A stretch of 64,000 nucleotides of DNA from Rhizobacter sp. Root404. GTDB lineage: Bacteria; Pseudomonadota; Gammaproteobacteria; Burkholderiales; Burkholderiaceae_C. The translations under genes were made by a program, and so were the position numbers. Shown here piece after piece: positions 43,635-52,098 of the stretch; position 1 is the first letter of the stretch; the number at the start of each line of letters is the position of its first letter. Under the pieces are notes generated by a model. That model was not told where the DNA came from and searched no databases. It saw only the letters and a program-made list of their open reading frames with translations. The DNA lies in NCBI RefSeq assembly GCF_001425865.1, contig NZ_LMDS01000005.1, forward strand, positions 1-64,000, in the 5' to 3' direction.

Positions 43635-44458
43635 GCGAAGGCCTCGGGCAGCGTGACGGCGCGCAGGCCGTCGGTTTGGAAGCGCTGCAGCAGGGCCGGC
43701 AGCACCTCGAGCGACACCGGCCGGCCGCTCGCGGCGCGGGCCGGATGGTGATCGTGCAGCAGCAGGATGTCCCCGGCGGCCAGCCCGCGAGTCAGGCGTC
43801 CGAGCACGACGTCGGGATCGCGCTGCGCCGTGTCGAAACCGCGCCGCGTCCAGCTCGCGAGCTGCAGGCCGAGCTCGTACAGCACCGGCGCGAGAAACAC
43901 GTTGCGCAGCCCGGCCGGCGCGCGGAAGAAGCGCGGGCGCTGGCCGGTGACCTGGGCGAGCGCGTCCTGCGCGCGGCCGATCTCGCGCCGCAGCGCCGCC
44001 GGGCCGCGCAGCGAGAAGCTGTGGGCGTGCGCGTAGCTGTGGTTCTGCACGCTGTGGCCGCGCTGCACGATCTCGCGGCACAGGGCCGCGTGCTGTTCGG
44101 CGTGGCGGGCGATGCAGAAGAAGGTCGCGCGGGCGCCGTAGGCGTCGAGCAGGTCGAGCACCGCAGGGGTGATCTCGGGATCGGGGCCATCGTCGATCGT
44201 CAACGCGACCTCGCGCCGCGCCGCGGACACGGCCGGCAGTCGCAGCAGGTTCGCGCCGAGCCAGGTCGAGCGCGGCCACAGCCCGGTACCGGTGATCAGT
44301 GCATGGTCGAGCACCACCGCGCCGAGCGCCCACGGCCACAGCGGCGGCTGCGTCAGCGCCAGCGCCGCGGCGCCCACGTGGCAGGCAACGCTCGCCTTCA
44401 GAAGCGGCGGCAGCGGCCAGCGGGCAGGCGATGGGGCGGGGGTGGCGGGGGCGTGCAT
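43631..44458 (-). CDS. Polysaccharide deacetylase (NodB-type) in the pigment operon
   Basis: The 275-residue protein has two N-terminal hydrophobic segments (about residues 20-60) and then a NodB homology domain. Motif 1 is LTIDDGPDP near residue 88 and motif 2 is NHSYAHAH near residue 137, which together hold the metal-binding Asp-His-His set. RAPAGLRN near residue 178 is motif 3. It removes N- or O-acetyl groups from a sugar at the membrane. In this operon the likely target is the sugar of the pigment carrier. The stop overlaps the methyltransferase start. Confidence 0.85.
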   Translation of the reverse strand: MHAPATPAPSPARWPLPPLLKASVACHVGAAALALTQPPLWPWALGAVVLDHALITGTGLWPRSTWLGANLLRLPAVSAARREVALTIDDGPDPEITPAVLDLLDAYGARATFFCIARHAEQHAALCREIVQRGHSVQNHSYAHAHSFSLRGPAALRREIGRAQDALAQVTGQRPRFFRAPAGLRNVFLAPVLYELGLQLASWTRRGFDTAQRDPDVVLGRLTRGLAAGDILLLHDHHPARAASGRPVSLEVLPALLQRFQTDGLRAVTLPEAFA

Positions 44459-44503
44459 CGGATGAAGGAATGGCGCCGGATTTTCACACGCCGCCGCGGC
44501 CCT

Positions 44504-46906
44504 TCAGCGCGCCCGCGCCGGGATGAACGCCGCCGACAGCAGCAGGCTCAGCAGGATGCCCGGCGCGACGATCTGGCCGATCGCGTACAGCGCCGGGATG
44601 CTCGAGAACGCGAGCAGGCAGAACGAGATCACCGCGGTCAGGTTGGCCAGCGCCAGCGAGGCCAGCGTGTCGTTGTCGACGACCCACGGCGTGCCCGGCG
44701 GCGCGGCGTCCTGCTGGGCGCGGATCTGGTCGAAGAACAGCGCGTAGTTCGAGCCGATCGCAACCGTCAGCAGCAGGCCGACCAGGTGCAGGATGCCGAG
44801 GGCCGCGCCCGCGACGCTGAACGCCGCGATCACGATCAGCACCGCGGCCGCGACCGGCTGTGCGATGCGCCACAGCCGCTTCACGGAGCGCAGGTGCAGC
44901 GCCAGCAGCAGGCAGACCGCCGCCGCACCCAGCAGCGCCTGCACGGTCGCCTCGTGCAGGTAGCGCGTGTACAGGCCGCGCAACTCGTTGCCGATGTCGA
45001 TGACCTGTGCACCCGGCACGCCGGCGAGCGTCGCGCGCAGTTGCGCCGGGTCGATCGGCCTGGCGCCGGCCTGCAGGCTCAGCAGCGCGCGCCACGGGCG
45101 CACGCCGTCTCCGGGCACCAGCAGCGCATCGAGCGCGGCGTACAACGGCGTGCCTTTCAGCGAGGCGCGGGTCAGCAGCGCCTGCGCGCGCGCGGCCTGC
45201 ACGTCGGCGATGAAGCTGCCGAGGCGGGCCGCCGGCAGCGGGCCGTCGACGGTGGCTGCGGCCAGGCGCGCGCTCAGCGTCGCGGCCTCCGGCAGCGCAT
45301 CGCGGCGGGCCTGCTGCAGCGCCGGGCTCGGCAGGATGCGCGCCGGCGATTCGTAGCCGGCGAGCGTGCCGGATTCGACCAGCTTGTCGAGCCGCGCGCC
45401 GGCCGCCTCGGCGGCGGCGAGCGCGCCGGCCTCGTCGGGGGCCGAGACGGCGACCAGCGTGCCGGCATCGCTGGCGCCGAGGTCGGCGCGCAGGTCGGCG
45501 TCGATCTTCATCTTCGCCTCGCCGACCGGGCTCAGCGACGACAGGTCGCCGCGCCACGGCGACGGCAGCCACGCCAGCGTCAACGCGGCCAGCAGCGCCA
45601 GCGCCGCGAGCGGCCAGCGCCAGCGCGGCAGCAGCTCGGTGCAGGCGCCGACCGCGCGGCCGAGGTGGCGGCGCAGGCCCATGCCGGGCGCGCCGTCGGG
45701 CGAGGTCGCGGTCAGCACCCAGCGGGTCGTCAGCGCCGCGGCGGTCAGGCCGGCGATCGAGAACACGCCGAGCTGCGCGAGCCCCGGAAAGCCCGAGAAC
45801 AGCAGCGCTGCGAAGCCGCACACCGAGGTCCACAGGCCGAGCCGCACGGTCGGCCAGTTGTCGGCGATCCAGCGCCGGGCGCCGTCGCCCGCCGCGGCGC
45901 CCGGCGCGGCGCGCGCCTGGATCAGGTAGTAGATCGCGTAGTCGACCGCCTCGCCGATCAGCGTGGTGCCGAAGCCGAGCGTGATGCCGTGGACGTTGCC
46001 GAAGATCAGGCTGACCGCGGCGATGCCCGCCAGCACGCCCGAGCCGACCGGCAGCAGCGCGGTCGCGAGCGTGCGCAGCGAGCCGCCGAACGCCAGCAGC
46101 ATCAGCCCGACGATCGCGACGCCGCCGGCGATGGCCAGCCGTTCGACCTCGGCCTTGATCTGGGTCCGCGAGGCGACCGCGAACGTGCCCGAGCCCGACA
46201 GCACGAGTTTCAGCCCCTGCGCCTCGAACGGCGCGAAGCTGGTTCGCACGAGCTGCAGCGTGCGCTCCTGCGCGTCCAGGTCGGCGCCGTCGGCATGGGT
46301 GGTCGCGATCAGCACGGCGCGTTCGGCGCTGCGCGAGATCCAGACCCGGCCGTCGCTGCGCGGTGCCTGCGACGGCAGCATGCCTTCGGCCATGCGGATG
46401 GTCTCGCCGGTCGGGTCGCGCAGGATCACCGCCTTGACGGCGGCGCCCGCCGGCGTGCCGAGCAGCGAGGTCGCCTCGTCGATGCCGGCGCGCAGGCCGT
46501 CGACGGTGAAGCGCTGTGCGTCGACCGCGGGGCTCAGCAGGTAGCGGTGCTCGAACAGGAATTTGCCGGTGGCCTCGAAGCTGGAGTTGTCGCCGTTGTG
46601 GACCGCGTCGAACGCACCGCTCTTGCGCAGCGCGTTCGCGAACCCGAGCGACGCTGCGCTGCGCTGCTCGGCGCTGCCGCCCTCGATGCCGATCAGCAGC
46701 AGCCGCGCCGCGATGCCGCCGCGCAGCTGGTCGAGCAGCACCGCCTGTTCCGCGCTCGGCGTCGACGGCAGGAACGCCGACAGGTCGGCGACGTAGTGGG
46801 TGCGCACCGTGATGGCGGCGGCGGCCAGCATCAGCACCAGCCACAACGCGATCGCGCGCCGGCGAGCGAACGCGGCGAACCGGGCGAGCGGGCGGGGCGG
46901 CGTCAC
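44504..46906 (-). CDS. MMPL/RND-family exporter (XanF-like)
   Basis: The 800-residue membrane protein, starting at GTG, has two repeats. Each has a periplasmic domain (about 40-230 and 445-625) and a block of five or six membrane helices. GEAVDYAIYYLIQ near residue 320 and IGSNYALFFDQIRA near residue 720 are the conserved RND loop regions. Such exporters in aryl-polyene clusters are thought to move the finished lipid across the inner membrane. It lies 5 bases after the LolA-like gene. Confidence 0.9.
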   Translation of the reverse strand: MTPPRPLARFAAFARRRAIALWLVLMLAAAAITVRTHYVADLSAFLPSTPSAEQAVLLDQLRGGIAARLLLIGIEGGSAEQRSAASLGFANALRKSGAFDAVHNGDNSSFEATGKFLFEHRYLLSPAVDAQRFTVDGLRAGIDEATSLLGTPAGAAVKAVILRDPTGETIRMAEGMLPSQAPRSDGRVWISRSAERAVLIATTHADGADLDAQERTLQLVRTSFAPFEAQGLKLVLSGSGTFAVASRTQIKAEVERLAIAGGVAIVGLMLLAFGGSLRTLATALLPVGSGVLAGIAAVSLIFGNVHGITLGFGTTLIGEAVDYAIYYLIQARAAPGAAAGDGARRWIADNWPTVRLGLWTSVCGFAALLFSGFPGLAQLGVFSIAGLTAAALTTRWVLTATSPDGAPGMGLRRHLGRAVGACTELLPRWRWPLAALALLAALTLAWLPSPWRGDLSSLSPVGEAKMKIDADLRADLGASDAGTLVAVSAPDEAGALAAAEAAGARLDKLVESGTLAGYESPARILPSPALQQARRDALPEAATLSARLAAATVDGPLPAARLGSFIADVQAARAQALLTRASLKGTPLYAALDALLVPGDGVRPWRALLSLQAGARPIDPAQLRATLAGVPGAQVIDIGNELRGLYTRYLHEATVQALLGAAAVCLLLALHLRSVKRLWRIAQPVAAAVLIVIAAFSVAGAALGILHLVGLLLTVAIGSNYALFFDQIRAQQDAAPPGTPWVVDNDTLASLALANLTAVISFCLLAFSSIPALYAIGQIVAPGILLSLLLSAAFIPARAR

Positions 46907-46911
46907 GCGAC

Positions 46912-47547
46912 TCAGCTCGTCGCGCTGGCGGGCCGCGCGGCGCCCGGCGCGAGCGGCTCGATCGCCATCACCGAGCGGTCGCCGTCGGCCATCGCGACCG
47001 CGACTTCGCGCACCAGCGACTGCGCGCCGGTCAGGCGCACCGAGATCACCAGTTCGCGCAGCCGCGGTTCGCGCGGCTTCAGCTCCAGCACCCAGCGCTG
47101 CGGCGAGCCGGTGACGGCGGCCGCGAAATGGCGCTCGATCGCGTCGCGGTTGCCGGTCAGCGTGCCGCGGATCGCCTCCATGATCACCGCGGCCTCGGGC
47201 ACCGAGTCGAGCGGCACGGTGCGGCTGCGCGAACCCAGGCTCATCGTCACGGTGTTGCCGACGATCGCGATCTTCTCGCGCCGCGGTTTCAACGTCTCGC
47301 GCACGAAGGTGTCGGGCGATTCGAAGCTCAGGCGCCCGCTCGATTCGAGCGTGCGCTCCAGCATCGCGACGGTGCGGGTCTCGACGAAGGTCGCCTCGCC
47401 GGCCTTGACCTTGGCGAGCGACTGCATCAGCTGCGCGAGGTCGAACGCGGCTTGCGCGTGCGCCGGGAGGCAGGCCGCGGCCGCGCAGGCGGCGGCCATC
47501 GCGAGCACGCGGCGGCGATCAGGGCGAGGCGGGTGCGGCAGCGTCAT
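46912..47547 (-). CDS. LolA-like periplasmic carrier of the pigment operon
   Basis: The 211-residue protein has a signal peptide with a twin-Arg start (PDRRRVLAMAAACA), cut near AHAQA at residue 33. The mature part has a LolA-like pattern (FVETRTVAMLERTLESSGRL, then PDTFVRETLKPRREKI). Xanthomonadin and aryl-polyene clusters usually carry such a protein; it may carry the lipidated pigment to the outer membrane. Its start lies inside the end of the acyltransferase gene (29-base overlap). Confidence 0.85.
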   Translation of the reverse strand: MTLPHPPRPDRRRVLAMAAACAAAACLPAHAQAAFDLAQLMQSLAKVKAGEATFVETRTVAMLERTLESSGRLSFESPDTFVRETLKPRREKIAIVGNTVTMSLGSRSRTVPLDSVPEAAVIMEAIRGTLTGNRDAIERHFAAAVTGSPQRWVLELKPREPRLRELVISVRLTGAQSLVREVAVAMADGDRSVMAIEPLAPGAARPASATS

Positions 47548-48487
47548 CGGCGGACCAGAAGTCGAAGAAGTTGAACCAGTTGTACGGCGTTTCGCGACAC
47601 AGCGATTCGAGCAGGGTCACGTAGCGCTGCATCGCTTCGGCGACGCGCGGGTCGGCTGCGCCGGTGCCGCGCTCCGCGGGGCCGGGTGCCGGCGCGCGAA
47701 AGTCGGCCAGCTCGACGAAGCGCAGCTCGTAGCGATCGCCGCCATGGTAGAGCCCGGCCATGAACACGACCTGGCGGCGCAGCATCGCGGCCAGCCGGAA
47801 CGGGCCGTCCGAGAAGCGCGCGGGCTGGCCGAGAAAGTCGAGCCACAGCGTGCGCGAGCGTTCGGAGTGGCCGGGCAGCGTGCGGTCGGCGAGCAGGCCG
47901 GCGATGCCGCCGTCGTCGAGCCAGCGGCGCAGCGTCAGCATCGCGCCGGCGCGACCGAGGCCGATCGTGTGCAGCTCGGCGTGGGGCGCCACGGCGGCGA
48001 GCGTCGCGTTCAGCAGCCGCGCGTTGTCCTCGTACATCAGCATCGCGACACGCGCGCCGCGTCCTTGCGCGCTCGCGCGCAGGGCCTCGAAGCTGCCCAG
48101 GTGCGCGCCGACCAGCATCACGCCCTCGCCGCGATCCAGCGGTGCGTGCAGGGCCTCGGCGCCGGTCGCGCTGACCTCGAACCGATCGAACTGGTCCTGC
48201 AGGAAATAGACGCGGTCGAGGATGGTCGCCGCGAAGTGGTGGATGTGGCGGTACGCGTCGCGCCAGCCCACGGGCCGGCCGAGCACGCGCACGAGGTAGT
48301 TCAATGAGGCGCGTCGGGCCTTGCCGTGGACCAGCAGGAAGTACAGCGCGATCGGGTGCAGCACGAGTCGCGCGCGCGGCCGGCCCGCGGTGATCGCGAT
48401 CCAGCGCATCAGGCGCAGCGCCCACAGGTTGCTGCGCTCGCGCTCGGCGGTCCAGCCGGCGGCGGTGCGCGGCGCCGGCGTGCTCAT
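47519..48487 (-). CDS. LpxL/HtrB-like acyltransferase
   Basis: The 322-residue protein has a membrane helix near residue 45 (LHPIALYFLLVHG) and the lysophospholipid/lipid A acyltransferase pattern: GVMLVGAHLGSFEALRA near residue 122 (HxxxxE-type) and ADRTLPGHSER near residue 195. It would transfer an acyl chain from ACP to a lipid or sugar. With the plus-strand acyltransferase there are two candidate transferases for the polyene chain. It ends within the LolA-like gene and overlaps the dehydratase stop by 4 bases. Confidence 0.85.
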   Translation of the reverse strand: MSTPAPRTAAGWTAERERSNLWALRLMRWIAITAGRPRARLVLHPIALYFLLVHGKARRASLNYLVRVLGRPVGWRDAYRHIHHFAATILDRVYFLQDQFDRFEVSATGAEALHAPLDRGEGVMLVGAHLGSFEALRASAQGRGARVAMLMYEDNARLLNATLAAVAPHAELHTIGLGRAGAMLTLRRWLDDGGIAGLLADRTLPGHSERSRTLWLDFLGQPARFSDGPFRLAAMLRRQVVFMAGLYHGGDRYELRFVELADFRAPAPGPAERGTGAADPRVAEAMQRYVTLLESLCRETPYNWFNFFDFWSADDAAAPASP

Positions 48488-48798
48488 CGCGCCGGGGCCT
48501 CGAACTGGCCCGTGGCCGCAACGCGCTCGCCTTCGCGCACCTCGAAGCGCAGGCCGCGCGGGCCGGGCTCCAGGGTGATGGCCAGGCGCGCGCCGGGTCG
48601 CACCGGCGCGAGGAACTTGACCGCACCGATGCGCGGCGATTCGCCCACGGCCGCTGCCATGACCGCGTCGTCGAGCACGGCCTCGAGGACTTCGGCGAGC
48701 AGCGAGACGCCGGGCAGCAGCGGGTCGCCCGGGAAGTGGCCCGCGAAGGCCGGATGATCGGCCCGGATCGTCAGCTCGACGCGGTGCATCGCGCTCAT
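48484..48798 (-). CDS. Small hotdog dehydratase subunit (ApeI/FabZ-like)
   Basis: The 104-residue protein contains HPAFAGHFPGDPLLPGVSLL near residue 14, the FabA/FabZ-type catalytic loop with its His. Aryl-polyene ApeI-type dehydratases have this short length and pair with an ApeP-type partner. The ATG at MSAMHRVEL overlaps the ligase stop; a second ATG three codons later is possible. Confidence 0.87.
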   Translation of the reverse strand: MSAMHRVELTIRADHPAFAGHFPGDPLLPGVSLLAEVLEAVLDDAVMAAAVGESPRIGAVKFLAPVRPGARLAITLEPGPRGLRFEVREGERVAATGQFEAPAR

Positions 48799-50168
48799 CC
48801 CCGCGCGCCGGCGAGCGTGCGTGCTGCCCAGGCGGCGAACGCGCCGGCCGGCAGCTTGCCGGTGCCGGGCTCGCGCGGCAGCGCCGCGACCGCGACGAGG
48901 CGCCGCGGCAGGAACGCCGCATCGACCCGCGTGCGCAGGGCGGCGAGCACCCGCTCGTGCAGCGTCGGCGCGGCCACGCCGTCGGCCGCGACGACGAACG
49001 CGACGAGGCGCACGACGCTGCCGTCGCCGGCCTCCGGCGGCAGCCAGAACGCGCCGTCCTGCACGCCGTCGATCGAGTTCAGGTGGTAGTTCAGGTGGCC
49101 GAGCGAACTGCGCTTGCCGGCGATGTTGATCAGGTCGTTCGAGCGGCCCAGCAGGCGGAAGGTCTGCGCGTCGACGACCTCGAGCACGTCGGCGAGCATC
49201 GTCGGCTGCGGCACGTGGCCGCCCTGGACGACCGACTCGGCGCCGTCGCCGCTCAGCACCAGGCCCTGGTAGGTGCGCCACTCGGCGCCGGCGGTGGGGC
49301 GGCGGGTCGCGACCTGGCCGGCCTCGGTGCAGCCGTAGATCTCCATCAGCGGCCCGTCGAGTTGCGCCTCGGCGCGCTGCGCCAGTTGGGGGCTGAGCGG
49401 CGCGGTCGCGCAGACCGTCAGGTCGACCGACGGCAGCGCGAGTTGCGCGTCGAGCAGCATCTTCAGGTGGAACGGCGTCGTCACGAGCAGGCGCGGGCGC
49501 GGCGCGCGCGCCAGCGCGGCGGCGATGTCGGCCGGGTAGAACGGCCGCTCGGTGTCGAATGCGGCGCCGCCGAGCAGCGCGACCAGCACGGTCGACTCGA
49601 AGCCGTACATGTGCTGCGCCGGCACGGTGGCGACCACCGTGACGCCGGCGAGCGTCTCCCGGCCCATCTGCTCGGCGAGTCGCTGCACGCCGGCCCGGGT
49701 GTTGGTGACCAGGCCGCCCCAGTGTTTGGCATGCGGCACGGGTGCCCCGGTCGAGCCGGAGGTCAGCACCTGCGCGGCGAGCGCATCCGCGGCGATCGTC
49801 GGCACCGGGCGATCGAGGTCGACCGGCGCGGTGTCGCCATGCCGGATCTGCGGCAGGTCCCAGCCGGGCGCTTCGCCATCGACGAGCGCGTAGGTCGACG
49901 GGAACAGCGTGCGCAACCGGGCCACCGTGTCGGGCGTGTGATTCGGCGGCATCAGGTTGTTCTGGCCGCGCCGCAGCGCGGCACCCAGGCCGACGGCGAA
50001 GCGGTAGCGGTCGCCGGTGAGGTTCAGCATCGGGCCGGCCGCCGGCAGGCGCTCGGCGAGCGCGTCGACGTCGGCCAGGTACTGGGCGCGCGAGATCGCC
50101 ACTCCGCCGCGCCACGCCAGCGGCGCCCCCAGATCGTCGGCCCGGATCAACGGCTCGCGGCGGTTCAT
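48795..50168 (-). CDS. AMP-dependent aryl-acid:ACP ligase (XanA2/ApeH-like)
   Basis: The 457-residue ANL-family enzyme has the phosphate loop LTSGSTGAPVPHAK near residue 133 and IYGCTEAGQVATR near residue 270. The C-terminal part has GRSNDLINIAGKRSS near residue 338, with the hinge-type Asp, and a late Lys in GTGKLPAG. It would activate hydroxybenzoate as the adenylate and load it on the operon's ACP. It lies directly after the COG4648 gene with a 4-base overlap. Confidence 0.9.
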   Translation of the reverse strand: MNRREPLIRADDLGAPLAWRGGVAISRAQYLADVDALAERLPAAGPMLNLTGDRYRFAVGLGAALRRGQNNLMPPNHTPDTVARLRTLFPSTYALVDGEAPGWDLPQIRHGDTAPVDLDRPVPTIAADALAAQVLTSGSTGAPVPHAKHWGGLVTNTRAGVQRLAEQMGRETLAGVTVVATVPAQHMYGFESTVLVALLGGAAFDTERPFYPADIAAALARAPRPRLLVTTPFHLKMLLDAQLALPSVDLTVCATAPLSPQLAQRAEAQLDGPLMEIYGCTEAGQVATRRPTAGAEWRTYQGLVLSGDGAESVVQGGHVPQPTMLADVLEVVDAQTFRLLGRSNDLINIAGKRSSLGHLNYHLNSIDGVQDGAFWLPPEAGDGSVVRLVAFVVAADGVAAPTLHERVLAALRTRVDAAFLPRRLVAVAALPREPGTGKLPAGAFAAWAARTLAGARG

Positions 50169-50797
50169 TTCGCGGAATGCATGTAGGAGCGGATGGCGTC
50201 GGCCACGCTGGCGCGCTCGAATTCCGGGTGCAGCCGGTAGCGCAGCAGGTACTCGCCGCCGAACATCACCGCCACCGTGACCGGTGAGATCAGGTTGGCG
50301 AAGAACGCCCACGTGTCGAACGGCGCGAACGCATACAGCGCGATCGAGACCAGCGCGATGCCGACGAAGTAGAGCGTCCACGCGAGCGTGCATTTGCGCG
50401 TGTAGACCTGCATCTCGGGCGTGAAGTTGCGGTGCACCCGTCGCGCCAGCGTCGTGATCAGCGGCGTGTGGCCCGCGCGCAGCGTGCTGCCGAAGCCGGC
50501 CGCCAGCATCGCGTTGACGCCGACGTGCTGTGCCATGTAGAGCAGCCCCGGCGCGAGCTGCAGCCCGATCACGGCCTGTGCGCACAGCGCCACCAGCAGC
50601 AAGGTCGAGAGCGCACCGAGCCAGCGCTGGTTGGCGCGCCACGCGCCCAGGGCGATCGCGGTGAGCATCGGCGCAAGCACGCCCACCATGTTCCAGGGCG
50701 AGGCCGGCGCGCGCGTCATCAGCCAGTGCGAGACGCCGACGTAGAGCGCGCCGACGCCGACGATCGCGGCGACGCGCAGCCCGAGGCGGAGTGCCAT
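50165..50797 (-). CDS. COG4648-type inner-membrane protein
   Basis: The 210-residue protein has about five or six membrane helices. It contains YMAQHVGVNAMLAAGFGSTL near residue 87 and the conserved FTPEMQVYTRKCTLAWTLYF near residue 125. The family recurs in aryl-polyene and xanthomonadin clusters and has no proven function. The stop overlaps the ligase start, and the ACP gene lies 10 bases upstream. Confidence 0.85.
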   Translation of the reverse strand: MALRLGLRVAAIVGVGALYVGVSHWLMTRAPASPWNMVGVLAPMLTAIALGAWRANQRWLGALSTLLLVALCAQAVIGLQLAPGLLYMAQHVGVNAMLAAGFGSTLRAGHTPLITTLARRVHRNFTPEMQVYTRKCTLAWTLYFVGIALVSIALYAFAPFDTWAFFANLISPVTVAVMFGGEYLLRYRLHPEFERASVADAIRSYMHSAK

Positions 50798-50807
50798 CGC
50801 GGCCCGA

Positions 50808-51077
50808 TCAGCCGACGCGGTGCGCGGCGATGTGCTCGGTCAGGCTGGCCAGCGAGGTGAAGATGCGGACGTTGTCCTCGTCATCGGAGCGCAGCTGGAA
50901 ACCGTAGCGTTGCGAGACGACCAGCGCGACCTCGAGGATGTCGATCGAGTCGAGCCCCAGCCCCTCGCCATACAGCGGCGCGGCCGGGTCGATGCCGTCA
51001 GGCGCCACATCGAGGTTGAGGGCTTCAACCATCAGGGCGGCGACTTCGCGCTGGAGATCGGTTTGGACAATGGTCAT
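50808..51077 (-). CDS. Acyl carrier protein of the aryl-polyene cluster (XanC-like)
   Basis: The 89-residue ACP has its phosphopantetheine site at S44 in GLGLDSIDILE. This LDSIDxLE form is typical of aryl-polyene carriers. It is the first gene of the 13-gene minus-strand operon. The gap upstream (51078-51315) is shared with the divergent PEP-CTERM gene and holds an inverted repeat at 51145-51162. No strong ribosome site is seen. Confidence 0.92.
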   Translation of the reverse strand: MTIVQTDLQREVAALMVEALNLDVAPDGIDPAAPLYGEGLGLDSIDILEVALVVSQRYGFQLRSDDEDNVRIFTSLASLTEHIAAHRVG

Positions 51078-51144
51078 GCGTGCGTGGAGTCCGTGTGCGA
51101 CGGCCGGAAAGCGGCAGGTCAGCGGGGGAGGAGTCTACCAAAGC

Positions 51145-51162
51145 GGTCCGTGCAAGCGGACC
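51145..51162. promoter_or_regulatory. Inverted repeat GGTCCG-N6-CGGACC ahead of the pigment ACP operon
   Basis: A perfect 6-bp inverted repeat sits 68 bases upstream of the ACP start in the divergent gap. It is a candidate operator for the pigment operon. No regulator gene is found in the cluster itself. Confidence 0.35.
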
Positions 51163-51315
51163 CGTGCCCGAGCCGTCGGACGCCTTCTCCGACCGGGATT
51201 TGGCGCGGTGTCCTACAAAACTCCGGCCGACCGCAAAGAAGATGGGGCCTCGAATTTCGCTGGCAGCCGACGCGCTGCCCGACCATCGAATCGACACAAC
51301 CCGCAGGAGAAAATA

Positions 51316-52023
51316 ATGCATACGAACTTGATGAAGAAGCGCTGGCCACTGGCCGCTGTCACCGCCGCGCTGCTGTTCGGCGCCGGCGCCGCCCACGCCC
51401 AGCTGGTGCTGGTGTCCCCCGAAGACTTCGGCGGCACGGGCCTCGGCTCGGTCAACACGGTGCTGACGATCACCAGCCCGGCCAACTCCACCTTCGAGTC
51501 GGGCGCGGTCGGCATCGACGCGACCGGTGCGCAGTTCGTGACCGGGGATACCCAGGCGCAGACCATGGCGCGGACCCTGGGCAGCCTGGGCGTGACCTCG
51601 GCGGCCGACCTGCGCGTCGTGTTCAACGCCAGCGAACCGGCGGGCGGCGCGATCACGCTCGACGACCTGGTGCTGAACATCTACAGCGCGAACGGCTCGG
51701 TTCTGTTCACGTCGGCAGCATTCACGCCGGTTTCGTTCGCGTCGACCAGCACCGGCACCGGCAACTCGGGCTTCGTGTTCGGGCTGACGTCGTCGGACGC
51801 CGCCTCGGCCCAGAACCTGGCATTCGGCAGCGGCTTCGAAGGCAACTACGTCGGCCTGTCGGCGGCGGCCAGCGATGCCACCGGCGGTCTGGAGACGTTC
51901 TATGTCGCCAACACCGCCAACGTCACGCCGGTGCCGGAACCCGGGACCTACGCGATGCTGCTCGCCGGCCTCGGCGTGATGGGCTTCGTCGCCCGTCGCA
52001 GCGCGCGCAAGACGGAAGCCTGA
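51316..52023 (+). CDS. PEP-CTERM sorting-domain protein
   Basis: The 235-residue exported protein has a signal peptide ending AHA near residue 29. The mature part is rich in Ser, Thr, Gly and Ala, with little charge. It ends in the PEP-CTERM signal: VPEPGTYAMLLAGLG, a hydrophobic helix, then RRSARK. Such proteins are cut and anchored by an exosortase during biofilm or exopolysaccharide secretion. No exosortase is in the window. CAGGAGA precedes the ATG, and a strong terminator follows. Confidence 0.92.
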   Translation: MHTNLMKKRWPLAAVTAALLFGAGAAHAQLVLVSPEDFGGTGLGSVNTVLTITSPANSTFESGAVGIDATGAQFVTGDTQAQTMARTLGSLGVTSAADLRVVFNASEPAGGAITLDDLVLNIYSANGSVLFTSAAFTPVSFASTSTGTGNSGFVFGLTSSDAASAQNLAFGSGFEGNYVGLSAAASDATGGLETFYVANTANVTPVPEPGTYAMLLAGLGVMGFVARRSARKTEA

Positions 52024-52060
52024 TCCGCTTCGGGCCCGGCGCGCGAGCGCCGGGCTGCCA

Positions 52061-52098
52061 CGGCGCCACGGTCACTCGACCGTGGCGCCGCTGCTTTT
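52061..52098 (+). terminator. Strong terminator hairpin after the PEP-CTERM gene
   Basis: A perfect 13-bp stem (52061-52073 with 52078-52090, loop ACTC) is followed by CTGCTTTT. The hairpin includes the last codons and stop of the converging Bug gene, which ends at 52072. Confidence 0.85.

Noticed and set aside
43676..48307. A 1543-codon plus-strand open frame opposite the pigment operon
   Set aside because: It lies antisense to the deacetylase, MMPL, LolA-like and acyltransferase genes, all with clear motifs. Its Arg/Gln-rich text is typical of antisense translation of GC-rich genes.
51186..51230. A sigma-54 promoter before the PEP-CTERM gene
   Set aside because: A TTGGCGCGG stretch resembles the -24 element, but no TTGC lies at the needed spacing.
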